Assembly (NCBI GenBank): GCA_023525715.1
Contig: CM042013.1
Location: 80,310,494 to 80,374,493 of the forward strand
Source: Cichorium intybus
Taxonomy: Eukaryota > Streptophyta > Magnoliopsida > Asterales > Asteraceae
Direction of reading: 5' to 3'
Length of the DNA: 64,000 bases
Shown here piece after piece: positions 9,935 to 21,026 of the stretch. Both the position numbers and the translations under genes were made by a program. Numbering within the stretch: the first letter of the stretch is position 1; each line of letters begins with the position of its first letter. The notes beneath the pieces are model-generated. The model made no database searches, was not told the origin of the DNA, and worked only from the letters and a program-made list of their open reading frames with translations.

Positions 9935-11561
9935 ATGGAAAACAGATCTTCAATGGGCGATCTGTCGAACCCTGGACCTGGTTTTCCGCAAGGAGAGGGT
10001 ACTTCAAACCAAGCATTCTTAATAGAGTTTGGTGACTCTAACATTCTAGACATATATCATCCATACTTCAATTACCTTTCTAATGTTTTGCTTGATTTTG
10101 AATTATGGTACAGTCTTCCAGATATACTACCAATAGAGCATCTCCACGATGAGCCGGAAATTTTTCCCGAGTTGAACATTAACTCAGATGATCCGGTGCA
10201 TGCATCTGACTTTGCACTTGATCAGACTCCATGCCTTCTACCAGGTTAAATTCTTTTGAATGATCCATTTATAAGTATTCTATTTTGTTTTATCATTTGA
10301 CATGTGTTATTTGTAGACCCATTTGTGGATGGTCTAACTGAGTACAATCCATTCATGGACGTGCACCCAACAAGCAGTGAGTTTGTCCCCATGAATCAAG
10401 AATTGATGGCTGGTATTCAGGATGAGAATCAATTACAGAGGAGTCATAACATAAATATTGAATTGAATCCCGAGTTTGGGGTTGGTTTTCAATATCAAGA
10501 TCATCTTCGGTTGATTCAAAGGAATCTAGAAGGATTTCAGAATCCTGGGTTTTTAGTTGAAAACCAACAATTACTACCGATAGAAGCCACTACTTTTGAT
10601 GAATCAATGTTCATCTTTGGGTCAGAAAATCAGGATCATGTTCAAATGATCCAGAATGATAACAATACAATTGGATTCGAACCTTCTAGTTCAGAAAACA
10701 TAGCAGGTGGCAGTGGAAGAGGTTTCAGACATTTATAAGTAGGGAAATAATAGCTGAACACTTTAACGAACCAATTGAGAAAGCTGCGAAGGAACTCAAC
10801 ATTGGAACGACACAATTAAAAAAACGCTGTAGAGAATTAGGTATCAATCATTGGCCCCAACGACAACTTACGAGTTTGCAAACCCTTATTGATCGTGCTG
10901 AGGTAAAGAACTACATTTTTTTTAATTCCTTTATATCATAAGGTTGAAATTACTAAAGTTATTTGTGCCACAGGAATTTGGTAATGAATTTATTGAGGCA
11001 ACAGATTTATCGGGAGGTTTAATACCCAACCTAAAAAAAGAAAAAGAAGCGATAATTGAAGGGTCACAATCGGGTCTAATAGACGGCACAAAGAAGCTAA
11101 TACAAGCTGCTCATAAGGTTGTATTTAGGAAAAGAAAAATTCATGAAAAGGAGGAAACTTCATCAAGAACTTATACACAGCAGCAATCTCCGCCATCTAA
11201 TTCTGGTATGAGTAGTATTAACCCTGGTTTACTCGAGTCTTCGAGTGAGGAGAATTTTTGAGGCTTTGTAGGTGACCTAGCCTGGTTTCCTCCTTCTTAT
11301 AGCTACCCCCAACTGGTTCCGAATTAGAGCTCTTCCTCATCACTGCCCTACTTACACACGCCCCAAATGAGTCAATATTTAGCCCCTAATCATGGGGTTA
11401 CAGGTTCCAACCCTATCGAGACCCCATACCTTGGAGCTCCTCCTCCAATAACTGAAAGCATACCACTTCCAAATCCTCGAGAAGGTACAAGTCAACCTAA
11501 TGATGACAAAGATTGGAGTGTAGAAGATCTTTTCTCGCTTCTTCCTGATTCTCTGGTTTAG
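9935..11561 (+). CDS. RWP-RK domain transcription factor gene captured by an LTR element (probably disrupted)
   Basis: Exons: 9935-10244 (ATG, MENRSSMGDLSNPG), 10317 to about 10902, 10974-11258. Introns 10245-10316 and 10903-10973 have GT..AG ends (CAG|GTTAAA, TTTGTAG|AC; GAG|GTAAAG, GCCACAG|GAA). Codons about 10735-10902 give ISREIIAEHFNEPIEKAAKE, then LKKRCRELGI and HWPQRQ: the RWP-RK DNA-binding fold of NLP/RKD nuclear regulators. The signature RWPxRK is altered to HWPQRQ. The N-terminal 230 residues are acidic and unlike anything I recognise. The domain frame is shifted from the upstream exon near 10715-10734. A TGA at 11259 and a TAG precede a still-open in-frame tail (11367-11561, ending DWSVEDLFSLLPDSLV). 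Inference: host gene taken up antisense to the element, so its introns survived. Activity is uncertain. Confidence 0.75.
10245..10316 (+). other. Intron 1 of the RWP-RK gene
   Basis: 72 bases, T-rich, CAG|GTTAAATTC to TTATTTGTAG|ACCC. Removing it keeps the reading frame (…PCLLP-D-PFVDG…). Confidence 0.65.
10903..10973 (+). other. Intron 2 of the RWP-RK gene
   Basis: 71 bases, GAG|GTAAAGAAC to TTTGTGCCACAG|GAA. Removing it joins the RWP-RK domain in frame to the EFGNEFIEATD exon. Confidence 0.75.
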
Positions 11562-13088
11562 GTTAGTAGTTCTGTAAACTTTTCTTAATGTATTAATATA
11601 AAGTTGTAGTAATGAATTAAATATATTGACGTGTTACTATAATTTTAATAATTTCATCGAATCAATATAATATTCATGTTGTTCCCTTAATTTTGTATTC
11701 CTCTCCCACTTGGACTAAAGTCCAAGTCTGTTTATTCGATTTATAACCTTTTTTTTATGAGCCCTTACTCTCGAACGAAAACCAAGCCCACTCTGCTTAG
11801 CCAACAACTTGCATCAGGGGAAAACACCATCTCAATAAACATGTTTCGATAATGTAAAGATGTTTACATCAACCACCATATGTTACTCATCCGCTTGCGA
11901 CCCTAGTCAACACCTCTATCGTCAGTTACCTCAATCACGAGTGAGTGATCCAAACTCTCAACCCACACGACCTGATCAATCACTCAAGCAAGATCAATAC
12001 AAGGGTAGGTAGCCCCACTATTACACAGCACTAGGCATGTACAGAGTTGACTCAAAAATACCCGCCATCATCTCAGGCGCCGCTTGCACCTCTTTGACCG
12101 TGAGTTGGAAAACTCACCCTTGCATCCTCTAGTCCGTGTCTGACTTGTGCGCCCATTAGTTGCATGAAAATAGCTACCACAATAGCATTTTCGCATTCTC
12201 CCTTTCAACAGTATTTAAGCTCAGTAATCAACTTAAGCATGATCGGTCCAACCAAACTGGTATGATCGCATCTTAATTGTTCCTACTGAACCTCACAATC
12301 AACATTCAAAAATCGAATGGATAAAAGTTTACCACATTACACTAACATTTAAGTTAATTATGCTAGACACTCACATACTCAGCTCCTTGGATCCTTCGTG
12401 ACGAACTCCCGACTCAAACGCAGATCCTGTGCTTTCGATAGTAGGAGCTCTACTACTACCTTCCACACCTATCCATGTTCGTTCCAAGACCCGTCTCGAA
12501 ATATCCAATTCGCTTCTCACCGATAATTTTAACACATATGCCCTTACAAGGCATATGTCAACCCTTCTAGGAATACTTGGAATCCCACCCCCACCCTGCT
12601 ATTCTAACTAAGACGGAACTTCCTCCAGTGATGATAGATTGTTTCGCGAACGTAGTTGTATACAATATCGAACTAAACAGTCTTTCAAATAAGAGAATCT
12701 TCCCTAAGGCAACAACCAGACAAGGAACATGCAATAAGGTCAACTCACACATTCTATGACTATTCAGTCCATATTGTATACAACTTAGTGGAAATCTCTA
12801 AGCAACCTATCGGCACTAGCATACAGTTCTATTAGCAAATAGTAGATAATAATACAACAATGTGTGATCTCTACCAGGCATTTCAGCAAACATATACCAT
12901 ATGTTTTTTTTAACATCTACAATATTAAATACTTAACCCTTTTCTCATACTGGCGTCGGCTGGCGGTACACACTGTGTCTTCAGTTTACCCTTCATAAAA
13001 CATCTTTCTTTCGTAAAAATGTTTTAAGAAAACTCTTAAGCCTCAACTTGAGTCCAGAACTCACTAAGTGAGCATGATTCTCTCAAGC
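11562..13088 (-). other. Element leader and gag-start remnant (non-coding)
   Basis: Includes the captured gene's 3' flank (AATATAAA near 11598) and a second PPT-like CTCCCACTTGG at 11703. Close to the right LTR (about 12951-12975), the element strand reads GTACCGCCAGCCGACGCCAG. This resembles the ATGCCGCCA-type gag start of chromoviruses but has lost its ATG. No long ORF is seen on either strand. Confidence 0.45.
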
Positions 13089-13106
13089 TGTGCTCTGATA
13101 CCAACT
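13089..13106 (-). promoter_or_regulatory. Primer-binding site, tRNA-iMet type
   Basis: On the element strand AGTTGGTATCAGAGCACA directly follows the LTR end. Confidence 0.85.
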
Positions 13107-14896
13107 TGTAACATCCCAAAATTTTAGGGTAAAATCAAAAAAAAAAATTAAACGGACACTTCAATATAAGAAAAGCCACTTAATTAATTTTCATAAAATT
13201 CCATAACTTATAAGTTTAATGAAAACACCCCAGGATTAACAGAAGTTAACGAAATCACAATATAGCGGAATATTAATTCAAAAACAGTCCTCCAATGAAG
13301 CAGCATAGTGTATACACGTCACGCCTTGCCATCCATTGTACCTGATGTACCTGAAACAGTAGTTTATATAGGGAAAGGGTAAGCACGGAGCTTAGTGAGT
13401 TCCTCAAAATACCATACGATCCATCACATAACATACAACACACAATAACCATTCATATGTCTGTGAGACTCACGGGCTATCCCTGTTCCGCCTGAAGACT
13501 CACGGGCAGTTCCCGTTCTGTCTTATCGCTCGCAGGCTTTTCCCGTTCCGTCTAATGACTCGCAGGCTATTCCCGTTCCGCCTATTGGCTCGCGGGCTAT
13601 CCCGTTCCTTCCACAAACAATCATTATCATAGCAATAATTCATACAATTATCATAACAGGTAAGATCACCTTAGTCTAACATATCTTCCTTCCTATGCAT
13701 GCAATATCACCTATAGTATAGTGAGAAGACTCACCTGATTATAGTTGACTATATCGTTTATCTTTCTCGGCTTTGTATTTCCTTCAACTTTAACTGTTAA
13801 CATAATAAGAAATCTATCATTTCTTAATCCTTAACTATATTATAGTCGCATCATTAAACCCTTCAATAATTCCAATATAATACTCCATGATTTATCAAGT
13901 AAAGAACGGCCAGGTAGAAGATTAGATGGGGTGGCAGGATCCTTTCAGCATTTTAGCCTTTCGGAAAATCCAACAACCAGATCCCAAGTAATCGGCCTAG
14001 TCACCGTCCTCGTAAGTAAATAAATCGGTATTATTTTCGGAAATTACGAATTGTTATAATAACGACATTTTAAGGTTTTTGTTTACTATTGTTAGAAATT
14101 AGTATAATATAACATATGTTATACTTATTAAATATTCTACTTCTTAACAAAAACTATTTTATAATACCTAATTAATCTATAGAAAGGTTTGTAGTTACCT
14201 TATGACCAGTCGTCGAGATCTATAACTCCTTCGTTAGGCTTTTAAGCTTCCTTCCGCTCACTTTCTTACACTCTAGTGCTTAGAAACCTCTATATATTGG
14301 ATTGAGATTTAGTTGTGTGGTTTATGAGATGTTTTGAGGGGTATTTATACTTGAATTCTTGAATAAAAAATGGCATTACACTTTTGACAAAAGATTTTAA
14401 TAATATAACTTTGTTGAAATTAATACCTTCTAGAATCAGTCTGTTCAAGACTGGTTTAGCCGACTTTAAACCCATTAAATTCATGTTTTTATTTGATATA
14501 CCAGAAATTTATCTCAATACCTTTCCAGGGATGTATTGTATGTATTTATACGATTTGTCTATGATTTATTATGAATTTTTGAAAACAGGCTATCTAATCT
14601 GTCAATTCCGAACTAATCAGTAAAGATTGCATTTTTTACCATAGATAATGTCATTTTCAAGCTTACTATTATTTTTGGTAATTGTACTAGACTCAATTTG
14701 TAAACTTCGTGCACTGGTTTTAGGTCCAAACGATTTTTCTAGAATTAATTATGATTTTTCTAAAAACGACACAAAATGCTGATTTTCATATGAAATTGTA
14801 ACTAAAGTTTTTCTTAGCTTTATAACTACCAATGATCATATAATTCATAACACTCTTATTTTAAGTATATGTTATAATCAGGATACGGGTCTTACA
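13107..14896 (-). repeat. 5' LTR of the RWP-RK-carrying element
   Basis: 1790 bp, partner of 7271-9062. It is followed on the right by the AGACA target duplication at 14897-14901. Confidence 0.9.
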
Positions 14897-14901
14897 AGAC
14901 A

Positions 14902-15760
14902 GGTGACAGATTACCAACTACAGTTTCATGCTACAGTCAGAGGACCTAGTTCCTAACTTTTGACAACTAATCCCAATAAAACAGTTCCAAGCAAGCATGA
15001 ACTAAACTATCAACCAAACCTTGTTACTTACTGAAATGAGAAGTACATCTCCAAATCAGAAGCAACCAAAGGGAATCCAAACATCAAACACAATTCAAAC
15101 ATCCAATGATTCATTCACAAGCATAAAACATCGAAAAGAGATAATTACTTGTAACCAAATGATTCATTAACTCAAAACTCAGATCCAATGACACAAATAG
15201 TAACCAAAAGATCCAAAAACAGAAACTAAAACTAAATATCAATGGTTGTCACTCCCAAAGATACTAGCCAATGATCACTAACTATTAAACTAATTGAAAA
15301 TTAAAGATAAAAACATAAAAATACCAAAAGATAGTTGCTGAAGCTAAATCTCGGAGTCAAAGAGCCTTGGGGGTCGATTTTACACCAGGTCTTCGCTCGG
15401 TTTTTTCGACCTAAAAGCCTCTATTTATAGTTGCAAAAATCTCGAGAACGCGCCACGCATAGATGGATCCCGTGTCACGTGTAGGGGTTTATCCCCGTTT
15501 TATCGGAATTTGAATTCTTTTCACCGCCTCATACCCACGTCGTGCCTTGATGATTTCTGCGGCGCGCGTACGTCTTTTCCTGATTTTGCCTTGATCTTCA
15601 AACTTCTTCCAAATTGCACGCTTTTAGTCCCTATTTTCATTATTTCTTTCCAAACAAGTGCTGGCACGAAAAATGAGAATACCACGATGTATATAATATA
15701 ATTTCACTAAGAATAGGGCTCAACAACGACTAAAATATGTGATATTACTAGGTGTTGTCA
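14902..15760 (-). repeat. Athila-like LTR alpha (inner right), part 2
   Basis: Continuation of 7181-7270, ending GGTGTTGTCA. TATA box (inverted CTATTTATAG) at 15420. It serves as the 3' LTR of the right-hand minus element, yet matches the outer left LTR and not its own 5' LTR at 20098. Confidence 0.85.
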
Positions 15761-16787
15761 AACACCCCACACTTGTGCCTTACTTGTCCCCAAGCAAGAG
15801 AGTTTTTAATAGATTTTAACTAAGACTCAAACAATTTTTGACTGTGTTCAGTTTCAAAGCTTATTGCCTTATGAGTTAGAGTGAAATAGTTCGTGAGAAC
15901 ATAATTAGAATGTTCTTTGGAATTCATGGCTTTTTAGAGAACCCTTGATTACAAATTTTCTGTCCACAATGAAGTGTACATACTCATTCAGATTCTAAAG
16001 GCCATTAAAGAGTTGTCCATGACTTTCGATGTTGTCCGTGTAGCGAGCTTTCAGAAATACCATCCCAGACCAGACGATCTTAGGTGGTAAGGTGCATAAA
16101 TGCCTCTTTCGAGGCCACCCTTTTCGGACCTACCAGCTCGAACAACAAAGGCCACTGATTGACAGTTCCTTCCTAAATTCCAATCCTAAAACAGTCCAAT
16201 CTTCTAAACTCATAAAACTCAACTTATTTGACTAAACTGATAGCATGATCACAACTACATAGTATTTCTCGAAAAATAATAATGCTATAAACAATCACAA
16301 ACTATTCATTTCAAAATTATAATCTAGTAAAATTTTTGAAAATTTTGCTAAAATTTTGAAAATCGGTCATTTCCTGCAAAAATTTCAAAAACTACTCTTT
16401 CGACCGTCCACACCCCACACTTAAAATCGTACAACGTCCCCGTTGTACAAAAATTATTTAGAACAAGGGAGAAAGAGTTACCCCTTTGGACGGTAGATCG
16501 CTTGATTGGTACTCGGTGTTACAGGTACAAATACGAACAAAAAGGTCCTTGATTTCGCGTTCTGGAGTTGTAGCGCAACAGTGAACACGCCGGTAGTCAA
16601 GACAAGTGGAGGGGGCACGGTGACCCCACACTTGCTTGAAACAACTCCTCCAATTTTAGTATCACATGCACGACTCACAAAAAAGATTAAACACAAACAA
16701 ACAACTAAAATATAAAATATAAACAAACAAAAGATGGTAGTGTCAAAAGTACAGCACAAATACTCAAAAGAAAAATAAAAAAATACA
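15761..16787 (-). other. Athila-like 3' region with polypurine tract
   Basis: On the minus strand, GACAAGTAAGGCACAAGTGTGGGGTGTT abuts the LTR (PPT AGTGTGGGG, positions about 15762-15773). Two further AGTGTGGGG-type blocks occur near 16415-16425 and 16620-16640. The rest is non-coding. Confidence 0.65.
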
Positions 16788-17970
16788 TCAATCGCCACCT
16801 GGTGGCCTGGAAGAACCGGCCTCATGATCGTGGGCTCGGGCTGGGAATGGTCGGGGGTGGTGTCCATGCTGTGTGGCTAACTCCAAAAGTACCCCTCCGA
16901 TCCACTCCAACTGCTCCTCCATCCTGGCGACTCGATCCTGCAATCGCCTAAGCTCAGTCGCCTCCTCCTGCTGTGGTGCTGGCTCTGCTGGTGCTGCCGG
17001 TCTCCGGCGTCTCCTACCCGGCTGGGCGTAAGCTGGCTGGGGGTCCTGGGGTGCCTCAGTCGCTGCCTTTACGAACTGACCTGGGCGCTGCTGCTCAATA
17101 AGCCCCATGCTCTCCAGGGCTCGCGCCATGGTGCGAGCTGGAGGTAAAGCCGTCAAGGATGCCACATCAGGGGCAGTAAGGATCCGGTATGAACGGGCCA
17201 AGCGGGTGATGTAATTCCCGCAGGCCAGAGGAATGCTGGCAGATGCACCCGTCGCACAGGTGGACAGGGAGACAGCTAGGACGAACGGGAGGTGAAGGAA
17301 CCTGGAGGGGTCGAGGAGGACCCAGAGATATGTCATGTCCTCGTCGGACACCTTCTCGCCCCCTCCCTATGCATGATGGAGGTGGAGACGATGCGGTACA
17401 TGAGTCGGTGAAGCGGATCGCGAAGATGGCTCTCTCTGGATGTCCCCGCCTCGTAGAATATGTTGGACAACGGTGCTGAAACCTCCGCATTGGCAGCCCT
17501 CTCGGGGTGCCCCTGAATGCACGCTGTAAGAAATTGCATGAAATGGCGGTGTTGGAGGTCTGCCTCTGTGTATATGCCAGTGCGCCTCCCAAACTCCCGG
17601 AGGTTGCACTCCCTGTGCACTCCCCCAATCTAAATCGTACCAGCCTGGAACGGGCATCTGCCGATCCAGGTGCAAAACGGACAGTGGATAGGAACTCCAA
17701 AAGAAGCTCGGTATAGACTATGTCCTCCTGGTTGGCCATAAGCCTATCCTAGCCTCGGCACGTGAATGAAGCATCCCCATGGGTCCATGTGCGGTGGAGG
17801 AATGGCTCGATCTCTCCCCAAAGCCCCGCGTCTCTGAGGATGTCCCGGTCAATAATCGTCGCCTCGAGAACTCGGCGAGCAATCAGCGCTTCCCTCCTAG
17901 AGGAAAACTCCACAGAACTATCCAGATCCTCAGGGAACTGGAGAAACAGGTGGTCTAATCTGAACGACAT
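16788..17970 (-). pseudogene. Athila-like ORF3 ('plant transposon protein'), broken right copy
   Basis: The start is the ATG at 17970, right after the predicted intron acceptor: MSFRLDHLFLQFPEDLDSS. Blocks in order: EATIIDRDILRDAG; TAG stop at 17749 (TGG in the left copy); MANQEDIVYTELLLEFLST; EFGRRTGIYTEADLQ; ESHLRDPLHRLMYR; SDEDMTYLWVLLDPSRF; ITRLARSYRIL; a Pro/Arg/Gln-rich region with a short predicted coiled coil (ELRRLQDRVARMEEQLEW); Gly/Pro-rich end. At least two frame changes (near 17625 and 17345). This is the Athila-type third ORF, of unproven function. Confidence 0.7.
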
Positions 17971-18294
17971 CTGCACAAAAGCAAATTTTTGCAATTTAGG
18001 TCCTCATCTTCCCCACCGCACTGCGGCACGGCCCAAGAACCAGGGCGCGGCGCGGGGAGCGGCTGTTTCTAAATATAAATCCAAACTCACGATTTAACCT
18101 GTTTAAACTCAATCCAAATACACTACAAGGTAGCCTAAGTGCCGACTAACTCATCTGGGGCATTATTTGGCAAAATAAACACCCTACGAGTCAGCATTGG
18201 TGATTTCTAAGTTTTTGAGTTTTTTGGAGAAATCAACCAAATCAACTGCCTAATCACTAGTTTAAACACGTAAAAGCTAGTTAGAATGACATAC
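17971..18294 (-). other. Predicted 5'-UTR intron before ORF3 (right arm)
   Basis: 324 bases. On the minus strand CCAAG|GTATGTC ... TTTTGTGCAG|ATG. Counterpart of 5324-5649. Confidence 0.6.
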
Positions 18295-18714
18295 CTTGGT
18301 AGTAGGAATGAAATGAGCAAGAAAAAACACGAGAAATTTTCGATGATCAGAGCTCTGCGGCGTGGTGTGTGTGAATAGTGTCGCGGCTTACCTAATTTAC
18401 GAAGGAATCCGACCGATCAATTCCCGTGGCGCGGATATGAGCGAACCGCGGCGCGCGTACCCCCAAATCAACCCCTGCGCATCGGGTTGGTTTACGATCC
18501 CGCGGCGAGCAATTTGCCTGACCACGGTGCGGTCATCAAAAATCCAATTTCTTCAAAACAACCCCACACTTGCCTTGGACTAATAATACCTGCAAATGAC
18601 GATGATATAATTTCCTAATTACTCCTAAGAATACAGTACCTAACCTCTGAAAAGATGGGTCCCAACAAGCGGTAAGTTTAACGTCTTCAGCCAGACGCAC
18701 TACTCCTTCTATAG
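18295..18714 (-). promoter_or_regulatory. Inter-ORF promoter-like region (right arm)
   Basis: Counterpart of 4915-5323, with GC-rich GCGGCGCGCG, CCGCGGCG and GTGGCGCGG blocks at 18420-18530 in an otherwise AT-rich element. 'GGGACCCATC' appears in place of the left arm's GGCAACCCATC. Confidence 0.4.
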
Positions 18715-19977
18715 CTACGGTGGATTGTATGCCTTCTTCTTTTGCTGATTTTCATTCACCACCGTTCCTTCGTTGTCCCAATGTTCCTCCAACTTTCCTG
18801 GGTCGAATGGCTTGCCGGTTCTCCTGCTGCTGCCCGGTTGCCGTTTTATAATTAATTCCTGTGAATGCTTGGAGGTAGCTTTGAACCTCCAAGCTCGATC
18901 CTTCCTTCTATATCTCTTCAAAATCACTGGCTTGACATGAAGCACGCCTAGTGCCTCTCCCAGTAATTGTTTTGCAGATTTCATGTTGCTTGCGTCTCGC
19001 ATGCTATCTTCAATTTGCAATTTTGGCTTGCAGTACCAAAAAAGATTTTCCACTCGAATAGGATCGGAAGGAAACATATCGGGATGCTTCCATATATCCT
19101 CATCGATGGTGTTGATCACATCTAATTTTCCATTCATGAATGGATCATGAGTGGTGACAAAATCATGTTTATTATTTTCAAAAATCAATTTGTCAGCATC
19201 AACTTCTTGATCATCGTCCAATAGGTGGATCGGGACCAAGAGTGGGTAACTGGTTTGATCTGACGGTGGTACAAAGTCACCCATCACCAGATCCTTACTT
19301 TTAAAAGACTCAAAATTTTCAAAAATTCTAGGTTCGGGGGTAGTATTGTCATCTATACCCCCTTCCCCAATAGTATCAACAACTTCAACAATTTCGGGAG
19401 TTGTTGGGTTGGGGTCTGTACTGTCACTTACAGACTCCTCCTCAACATCCCCATTAACCAAATTGTCTGGTGATGGTATGGATTCACTCATCGCCAGATC
19501 AACATTTTCAAAAACATCAACAACTTCAAAGGTTACTGAGTCAGAGGTAGCATTATCACCTACAACCTCTTCCTCAACAACCGTTTCGACCATCTCAGTG
19601 GTCTCTTGACTTTCCCAAGGTGTATGCCCTTCCATCACATATTCAGGTGATGCAGGTTCACATACCATATCATTGGTATAAAAATTACTCGCCTCAGGTT
19701 GTGGCGAAGGTGATGAACATTTCCAACTTTCCTCTAACTGATCTAAAGAAGCTTGCAATCTTACAAGAGCATCAGCCTGGTCCTTCTGCACTTGGTGGGT
19801 GTTATACATGAGTACCCAGAGTCGGGCCCAAATTGCAGGATTTTCAGGTTGAAATGACTCCTCGGTCCGCCATCCATTGTCATCGAATGATTCATTGTAG
19901 CAATCATCCTCGTAATAGGTGTCGGCCGGATTTTCATAATACTTATAATATTCATCCGGGTACATGTAATCGTCCAT
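18715..19977 (-). CDS. Athila-like ORF1 (open, non-gag-pol)
   Basis: 420 codons from the ATG at 19977 (MDDYMYPDEYYKYYENPADT); an upstream in-frame extension lacks an ATG. The protein is Tyr/Asp-rich at the N-terminus. It then has a Gln/Leu segment (QVQKDQADALVRLQASLDQL, possible coiled coil), Ser/Thr/Glu-rich repeats built on 'TTPEIVEVVD' and 'TFEVVDVFENVD', and a basic C-terminus (LKRYRRKDRAWRFKA). No zinc knuckle, protease or RT is seen. It follows the primer-binding site, where gag would begin. The open frame contrasts with the broken left copy (3667-4914), so this copy is either younger or under constraint. Function unknown. Confidence 0.6.
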   Translation of the reverse strand: MDDYMYPDEYYKYYENPADTYYEDDCYNESFDDNGWRTEESFQPENPAIWARLWVLMYNTHQVQKDQADALVRLQASLDQLEESWKCSSPSPQPEASNFYTNDMVCEPASPEYVMEGHTPWESQETTEMVETVVEEEVVGDNATSDSVTFEVVDVFENVDLAMSESIPSPDNLVNGDVEEESVSDSTDPNPTTPEIVEVVDTIGEGGIDDNTTPEPRIFENFESFKSKDLVMGDFVPPSDQTSYPLLVPIHLLDDDQEVDADKLIFENNKHDFVTTHDPFMNGKLDVINTIDEDIWKHPDMFPSDPIRVENLFWYCKPKLQIEDSMRDASNMKSAKQLLGEALGVLHVKPVILKRYRRKDRAWRFKATSKHSQELIIKRQPGSSRRTGKPFDPGKLEEHWDNEGTVVNENQQKKKAYNPP

Positions 19978-20074
19978 TATAAAGACGTACACATACCAAA
20001 AACCAAAAAACAAAAATCAAACATCAAAAATCAGAAACTAAGTCCTACAGATCACCTACTCTTAAGCTCACAAC

Positions 20075-20092
20075 TGCCTGGCAAGGGCGCCA
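20075..20092 (-). promoter_or_regulatory. Primer-binding site (tRNA-Asp type, decayed)
   Basis: On the minus strand TGGCGCCCTTGCCAGGCA, five bases after the LTR end. It has more mismatches to tRNA-Asp than the left copy. Confidence 0.65.
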
Positions 20093-20097
20093 AAATT

Positions 20098-21026
20098 TGA
20101 CATAGCAGCGGTCGTCATGCAGTCAAAAAGAAGAAAATAAACCTCACTCTCACTTAGCACAGTGGAAGTCAGGGTCGATCCACAGGAGTTACATGGTCGA
20201 GACAGGTGACAGATTACCAACTGTAGTGTCACGCTACAGTCAGAGGACCTAGTTCCTAACTTTTGACAACTAATCCCAAAAAGCATAAAAGAAAACAATT
20301 CCAAGCAAGCATTAACTAAACTAAGCTACTAACTAAACCTTGTTACCTACTGAAATTAGAAGTACATCTCCAATTCAGAAGCAATGAAAGGCAATCCAAA
20401 CATCAAACACAATTCAATCACTCAAAAATTCATTTACAAGCATAAACACCGAAAAACAAAGCAAATAACATAAACCGAATGATTCTCATTAACCAAATCA
20501 GATCCAAAGGTTCCAAACAGTAACCAAACATCAAAAAACAGAAATCAAAAGACTCAATGTCAATGGTTGTCACTCCCAAAGACACTAGCCAACTATCACT
20601 AACTATTTAACTAATTGAAAATTAAAGCTAAAAACATAAAATTACCAACAGATGGTTTCTGAAGCTAAATCTCGGAGTCAAAGAGTCTTGGGGGTCGATT
20701 TTACACCAGGTCTACGCTTGTTTTTTTCAACCTAAAAGCCTCTATTTATAGTTGCAAAAATCTCGAGACCGCGCCGCGCATAGATGGATCCCGCGTCGCG
20801 CGTAGGGGTTTATCCCTGTTTTATCGGAATTTGAATTCTTTCCACCGCGTCGCGCCTTGATCTTCAAACTTCTTCCAAATTGCACGCTTTTAGTCCCTGT
20901 TTTCATTATTTCTTTCCAAACAAGTGCTGACACGAAAAGTGAGAATACCACGATTTATATGATATAATTTCACTAAGAATAGGGCTCAACAACGACTAAA
21001 ATATGTGATATTACTAGGCGTTGTCA
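20098..21026 (-). repeat. Athila-like LTR, type beta (outer right)
   Basis: 929 bp. Inverted TATA (CTATTTATAG) at 20741 with GCGCCGCGC/CGCGTCGCGCG blocks beside it. It shares beta-specific text with 6379-7164. Ends GGCGTTGTCA, then the ATAGC duplication 21027-21031. Confidence 0.85.

Larger units (their letters stand above)
7271..14896 (-). mobile_element. Non-autonomous chromovirus-like LTR element carrying an RWP-RK gene
   Basis: 7.6-kb element bounded by AGACA (7266-7270 and 14897-14901). LTRs are at 7271-9062 and 13107-14896. The primer-binding site lies next to the right LTR, and the purine tract next to the left one, so the element reads right to left. Ends are TGTAAGACCCG...GGGATGTTACA on the element strand, as in Tekay/Del chromoviruses. 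No gag, protease, RT or integrase is present. The interior holds a plus-strand (antisense) cellular-type gene. About 20 differences between the LTRs by eye make it the youngest insertion here. Confidence 0.85.
2582..21026. mobile_element. Athila-like gypsy inverted dimer
   Basis: Both outer ends are LTR U3 starts facing inwards: TGACAACGCC at 2582 and GGCGTTGTCA ending at 21026. The flanking ATAGC at 2577-2581 and 21027-21031 duplicates a single ATAGC of the target LTR. The order is LTR-alpha(+), ORF1, ORF3, LTR-beta(+, truncated), LTR-alpha(-), 3' region, ORF3, ORF1, LTR-beta(-). The arms 2582-6378 and 17245-21026 are inverted copies of each other. Neither half carries protease, RT or integrase, so both are non-autonomous. 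A younger element (7271-14896) interrupts the central LTR. Confidence 0.85.

Noticed and set aside
11703..11720. Second polypurine tract and boundary of another element
   Set aside because: CTCCCACTTGG resembles a copia PPT complement, but no LTR terminus follows it.
2582..21026. Foldback or DNA transposon with very long terminal inverted repeats
   Set aside because: The inverted arms are LTRs with primer-binding sites, TATA boxes and retroelement ORFs, and the duplication is the 5 bp typical of LTR integrases.
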